From NCBI GenBank assembly GCA_011503125.2, contig WWBZ02000077.1:1-10965 (forward strand): a DNA stretch of 10,965 nucleotides. Direction: 5' to 3'. A program made the position numbers and the translations under genes. This stretch comes from Botryosphaeria dothidea. Taxonomy: Eukaryota; Ascomycota; Dothideomycetes; Botryosphaeriales; Botryosphaeriaceae. This document shows positions 8,115 to 10,965 of this stretch, piece after piece (positions within the stretch are counted from its first letter, which is position 1; each line of letters starts with the position of its first letter). The notes beneath the pieces were generated by a model, which saw only the letters and a list, made by a program, of their open reading frames with translations, made no database searches and had not been told where the DNA came from.

Positions 8115-9203
8115 ATGTCCATCCGCATCACCACGACCTCACTCTACACTACGACCACGGCCACACGCGCCGCAGCTCCTCCTACCATCAGCACCCCCAT
8201 CATCAACGGCATCATGACGCCGTTTCACGCCAATATTGCGTCCACTAACAACACTGACACCATAAACACACCCTCTACCACGACGAGCAATGCGCTCACA
8301 CGCTACATGCCCCGCCCATTCGTCAACATTGCGGTGCCAGCTTTTATCGCGCCTGCCAAGGCTCTCCGCTATATCGCCGCCGGCTGGCGAGTCAAGTACG
8401 CGCAGCCGAAGAAGTCCGTCGGTGCGGTCACTGTTTCGAAGCTGTTCGGCGCCCTCATCCCTGGTCATGCGAACCACGCGATTGCGAACGATGACGCAGA
8501 AGGTACACTGCGCACTTGCATCCACCGCTATGGAGATCTGAAGAAGACCGTTTCTTCTACCCCAGTTGAGCCTCCCACGACTTCGGCCAACGATGTCCCC
8601 GAGCCTATTCAGGCTATCTCCGAGGAGACAACCGTTCAGAATCAGGCTACGGTCAATGAAGAGCTTCCTGTTGAGAGGCAGGATACTGTACTCACTGAGC
8701 AGGATACATTCGAGTCGCAGGTCTGCTCTGCTACCTCCACTACTACTGGGGACTCTGTTGTTGAGGAGGCTTCTGCCGGTCCGCACGAGACCGCCTCCCT
8801 CGCTTCCATCACTATACTTGAGGCCGACGAGTTCGGCTTCATGGCTGAGCTGATTGACGATATGGAAACCTCCACTACTGCTGCGGGTGCCGACCCACCT
8901 ATCACTCCTACTCACCACACCACCCACAGCCCGGTCACCTCGAGCTTGTTCGGCGGCGACAAGCTCCAGTCCGAGGCCTTCACATTCAGCGCACCGGCAG
9001 CCCTCAGCATGACTGACCCCCATCAGTACCCCACCAACACCATCTTCGGCGACAACAAGTTGGAACACGCTGACTTCACATTCACTGCGCCGCGCCCTCT
9101 GGTGGACGAGCCTGCCCAAGTCAGCAACTCGTTCGGCACGGCTGCAATGGAGGCAGCCGCTTTCACGTTCACTGCCGGTCGTCCCTCGTCGCGACAGCGA
9201 TGA
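8115..9203 (+). CDS. Unrecognised Thr/Ser-rich protein with three FG...FTF repeats
   Basis: 362 codons to TGA at 9201-9203. I do not recognise the family. Residues 1-62 are Thr/Ala/Pro-rich. Residues about 63-142 form the only globular-looking part (for example PRPFVNIAVPAFIAPAKALR), then a long acidic Ser/Thr-rich region, and an acidic hydrophobic patch EADEFGFMAELIDDME (236-251). Three repeats follow at about 276-294, 308-326 and 338-355, each with FG near the start and (A/D)FTF(S/T)A(P/G) at the end; the FTF copies are 32 and 29 residues apart. The copies differ at silent third positions (ACA/ACG; GCA/GCG/GCC), which supports this frame over the equally long antisense frame. The start is the first ATG after a long ATG-free leader. 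No signal peptide or membrane segment is evident. The stop may be premature, because protein-like reading continues one frame over to 9579. A disordered nuclear or scaffold protein is one guess. Confidence 0.7.
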   Translation: MSIRITTTSLYTTTTATRAAAPPTISTPIINGIMTPFHANIASTNNTDTINTPSTTTSNALTRYMPRPFVNIAVPAFIAPAKALRYIAAGWRVKYAQPKKSVGAVTVSKLFGALIPGHANHAIANDDAEGTLRTCIHRYGDLKKTVSSTPVEPPTTSANDVPEPIQAISEETTVQNQATVNEELPVERQDTVLTEQDTFESQVCSATSTTTGDSVVEEASAGPHETASLASITILEADEFGFMAELIDDMETSTTAAGADPPITPTHHTTHSPVTSSLFGGDKLQSEAFTFSAPAALSMTDPHQYPTNTIFGDNKLEHADFTFTAPRPLVDEPAQVSNSFGTAAMEAAAFTFTAGRPSSRQR

Positions 9204-9579
9204 GACATCTGCCAGCAGCAGTACCGGCGCTAGCATCTTCTCCTGCGGCCGCGTCTCGCCGACCTCCAATATGGACAGCTCCGCAAGCTCTGTTGGTGAT
9301 GACGATACGGATGCGGCACGGAAGATGGAGGCGGCGGTAATTGTGGAGATGTGGAAGATTGTGAACGACGCGCGCTCTCAGATGCGTCATGACGATTGTG
9401 AGAGCAAAAAGAACGAAGAGGAGAAGACCCAGGAATCGGAGAGTCAGGAGAAGAAGAGCAAGAAGGGTGGAAAGAGCGGCAAGAAGAATGGAGGTAAGAA
9501 GAAGGCGGCGGAGGCGAACAAGGCTGCTGTTTGGGGAGGCAGGAAGAAGGGCGGAAAGAGAGGAAAGAAGAAGAACTGA
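9187..9579 (+). pseudogene. Out-of-frame C-terminal continuation of the orphan gene (Lys/Gly-rich tail)
   Basis: In the +1 frame relative to the preceding gene, reading is open across the junction and reads RRDSDETSASSSTG, continues Ser- and Asp-rich, then helical (AARKMEAAVIVEMWKIVNDA), and ends in a Lys/Gly-rich tail with KKGGK and KKNGGKKK motifs, stopping at TGA 9577-9579. The tail would suit RNA or nucleic-acid binding, an inference from charge only. Deleting one base in about 9177-9190 joins it to the upstream protein, giving about 488 residues. No convincing intron does the same: the best frame-restoring one after the third repeat, 9188-9233 (46 bases), has a weak GTCGCG donor and no branch site. 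An independent small gene from the ATG at 9271 is possible. Classed as a broken part; the break may be a sequencing error. Confidence 0.5.
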
Positions 9580-10149
9580 ACGGGGAAAGAGGATCAGTGT
9601 TATTCGAGCTCTTCTTGTATATGCGCGTTTCGATTCTCTTTCTTTTTGGTGCTGGTTTGGTATTCATGGGCTAGGGGTGTCAATGGTTTGACTTGATTGA
9701 GGCAGAAAACAGAGGATGGCTGTATTCTACACAATGCGTTGCGGTGCTTTGGGTTTTCGGTCTGCCACTTCGGACATTGTTTTTTTTTTCAGTTCGATTG
9801 AGTGGTATTTGAACTTCATTGGGTTCGTTTTTCAATATGGAAAGGGGTGTCTTTTACAATGCGCAATAGCTTCATGTCTGTCGACTTTCCATGAGGTCCC
9901 AGACTGGGATGGTAGTTGGTATCAGACTCTATACTATCTATGCTATCAAAACAAAGAAACCAAGAATATGAAAGCGCTAGCAAAGACAGAAACGCAGGAC
10001 ACTGCATTAATGAAATCGTGGACCGTTCCACCCCATGACTCTCCATCAGGACCAACCTTTACTCGAGCCCAATTCCATTTGCCGGACTCGATCCTCTCTT
10101 GATACAACTACTCCGTCCCGCCTACCATTTTCAACGAGAACGGTATCCC
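9580..10149. other. Intergenic between convergent genes
   Basis: Holds the 3' sides of the orphan gene (+) and the RTA1-like gene (-), which face each other. A run of ten T occurs at 9780-9789. The open frame 9716-10102 (+) has no recognisable domain and reads like chance coding in lower-GC sequence. No RNA gene is seen. Confidence 0.5.
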
Positions 10150-10787
10150 TCAACCCATCAGCCCTCCAACCCTCACACTCCCCTCTTTCCCTTCCCCCTC
10201 CTCCCCCGCCTCGACCGTTGTCGCCGTCGAGAATGGCCGGCTTCCCATCTCCATATCCCGCGTCTTACCGCGAGCACCCTTCAGAGCCCCCGCCGGATGC
10301 ACCACATTAAACACGAAGACCGCACCCACCATCATCGCGCCGTCCAACACGATGAAATATACCTCATGCGTGATCAAATACCCATCCCACCCCTCCAGCA
10401 GCTCCACCGTCCGATAAATGCTCCTCACATAGATAAACGCCACGCCCACCACCATCGTGGCGACCAGCACCTTCACCCTCCGATCCAGCCCTTTCGCGCG
10501 CCGCAGGAAGGCGGCGAAGAGCCCGCAGAAGACGGTTATGGCGGCCATCTGGAAGACGATGCCGGCGACCATGATGTTCGTGCCGGGCGCCGTGTCTTTG
10601 GGGGGTGTCGCGGACGAGGCGACGGACGCCATGCCGCCGCCGATGGCCTGCAGCACGAGCGAGACAACGTCGGCGGTGCAGAAGAGGATGAGGTAGGTGC
10701 GCGGGCGGAGGGGCGAGGTGTGCGGACCGGACAGGGTGATGAGGCGGCCGAGGATGACGTAGATTGCGGCGGTCCAGAAGGTGGGTG
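10150..10787 (-). CDS. RTA1-family (lipid-translocating exporter-like) membrane protein, C-terminal exon
   Basis: The RTA1 family comprises seven-helix fungal membrane proteins; yeast members Rta1, Rsb1 and Rtm1 are linked to resistance to 7-aminocholesterol, long-chain bases and molasses toxicity. About 212 residues are visible. On the minus strand the exon opens after a splice acceptor (ATCAACAG, CTAAC branch at 10807-10811) with APTFWTAAIYVILGRLITL, the family's central helix. Then follow RTYLILFCTADVVSLVLQAIGGG, a helix at about NIMVAGIVFQMAAITVFCG, the helix VKVLVATMVVGVAFIYV running into the hallmark RSIYRTVEL, then GWDGYLITHEVYFIVLDGA and a last helix ending FNVVHPAGAL. A short cytosolic Gly/Glu-rich tail ends at TGA 10150-10152. 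The first two or so helices are absent from the window: the 178 bases upstream contain no family-like sequence. Either the intron is long and the gene runs off the window, or it is 5'-truncated. The substrate cannot be told from sequence. Confidence 0.85.
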
Positions 10788-10965
10788 CTGTTGATTGGAG
10801 GGTGGTGTTAGCGGCTGGGTGTTCTGATCGTGGTGCTCTGTGCTGGGAAGGGGAGAGCGAAGGCGTGGTGTGGTGGTGCAGTCGTTGAGCAGACTGGGTC
10901 TGGATAGAAGTATTGGATGGAGAGAGCCGTCCTGAGGCTTCTAATGCTTGCCCTCTATGCCGATA
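10788..10965 (-). other. Upstream intron or 5' region of the RTA1-like gene
   Basis: On the minus strand this ends in CTAAC and a CAG acceptor, so at least its last part looks like an intron. Scanning for a donor finds only one GT on that strand (at 10894-10893, GTCTGC, weak). The sequence before it does not read as RTA1. The C/A-rich text could equally be a 5' leader. Nothing else is supported here. Confidence 0.4.

Noticed and set aside
7784..8248. A 154-codon plus-strand open frame overlapping the orphan start
   Set aside because: It opens with TTG and has no ATG upstream of 8115; His/Thr-rich low-complexity sequence typical of a leader read in frame.
9131..9197. A frame-restoring intron (donor GTTCGG, acceptor GACAG) in the orphan gene
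   Set aside because: It would remove the third FTF repeat, whose coding frame is clear, and it has no CTNAC branch site.
8139..9269. A 376-codon antisense open frame, longer than the sense gene
   Set aside because: The sense frame has a good start context, amino-acid repeats that differ at silent third positions, and an ATG-free leader; the antisense product is Arg/Gly/Ser-rich without domains and is a codon-bias shadow.
9716..10102. A 128-codon plus-strand open frame between the convergent genes
   Set aside because: No domain, atypical composition, and its position between two 3' ends makes a gene unlikely.

Overview
The window looks like nuclear DNA of a filamentous ascomycete (Pezizomycotina; Dothideomycetes is a guess). 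Genes are compact, with 50-130 base GT-AG introns carrying CTAAC or CTGAC branch sites. The proteins are typical of these fungi, and the left end holds a decayed repeat with a TpA excess like that left by repeat-induced point mutation (RIP). No bacterial, phage, CRISPR, rRNA or tRNA signal was seen.

Layout. Bases 1 to about 1310 are a degenerate, TpA-rich mobile-element remnant ending in a broken gag- or ORF1-like reading frame. About 1311-2030 is the upstream region of the first gene. 2031-3988 (+) encodes translation initiation factor eIF4B (Tif3/Sce3 family) in six or seven exons. 3989-5250 is intergenic, with a seven-copy 5-base repeat, a GC-rich patch and a stem-loop. 5251-6865 (+) encodes the histone H3K79 methyltransferase Dot1 in two exons. 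6866-8114 is intergenic and leads into a long ATG-free leader. 8115-9203 (+) encodes an unrecognised Thr/Ser-rich protein with three FG...FTF repeats; its reading continues in another frame to 9579 as a Lys/Gly-rich tail. 9580-10149 is intergenic. 10150-10787 (-) is the C-terminal exon of an RTA1-family seven-helix membrane protein, with its 5' part missing from the window.

The genes are a housekeeping translation factor, a chromatin enzyme, an orphan and a membrane protein. Nothing in the sequence ties them into one pathway, and I do not see a new multi-gene system. The points most worth a second look are two apparent one-base reading-frame breaks (in eIF4B at about 2853 and in the orphan gene at about 9177-9203), an eIF4B intron that can be read as two back-to-back introns around a 3-base exon, and the orphan repeat protein. 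Two frame breaks of the same sign in one window suggest base-level assembly errors should be excluded before any biological reading.
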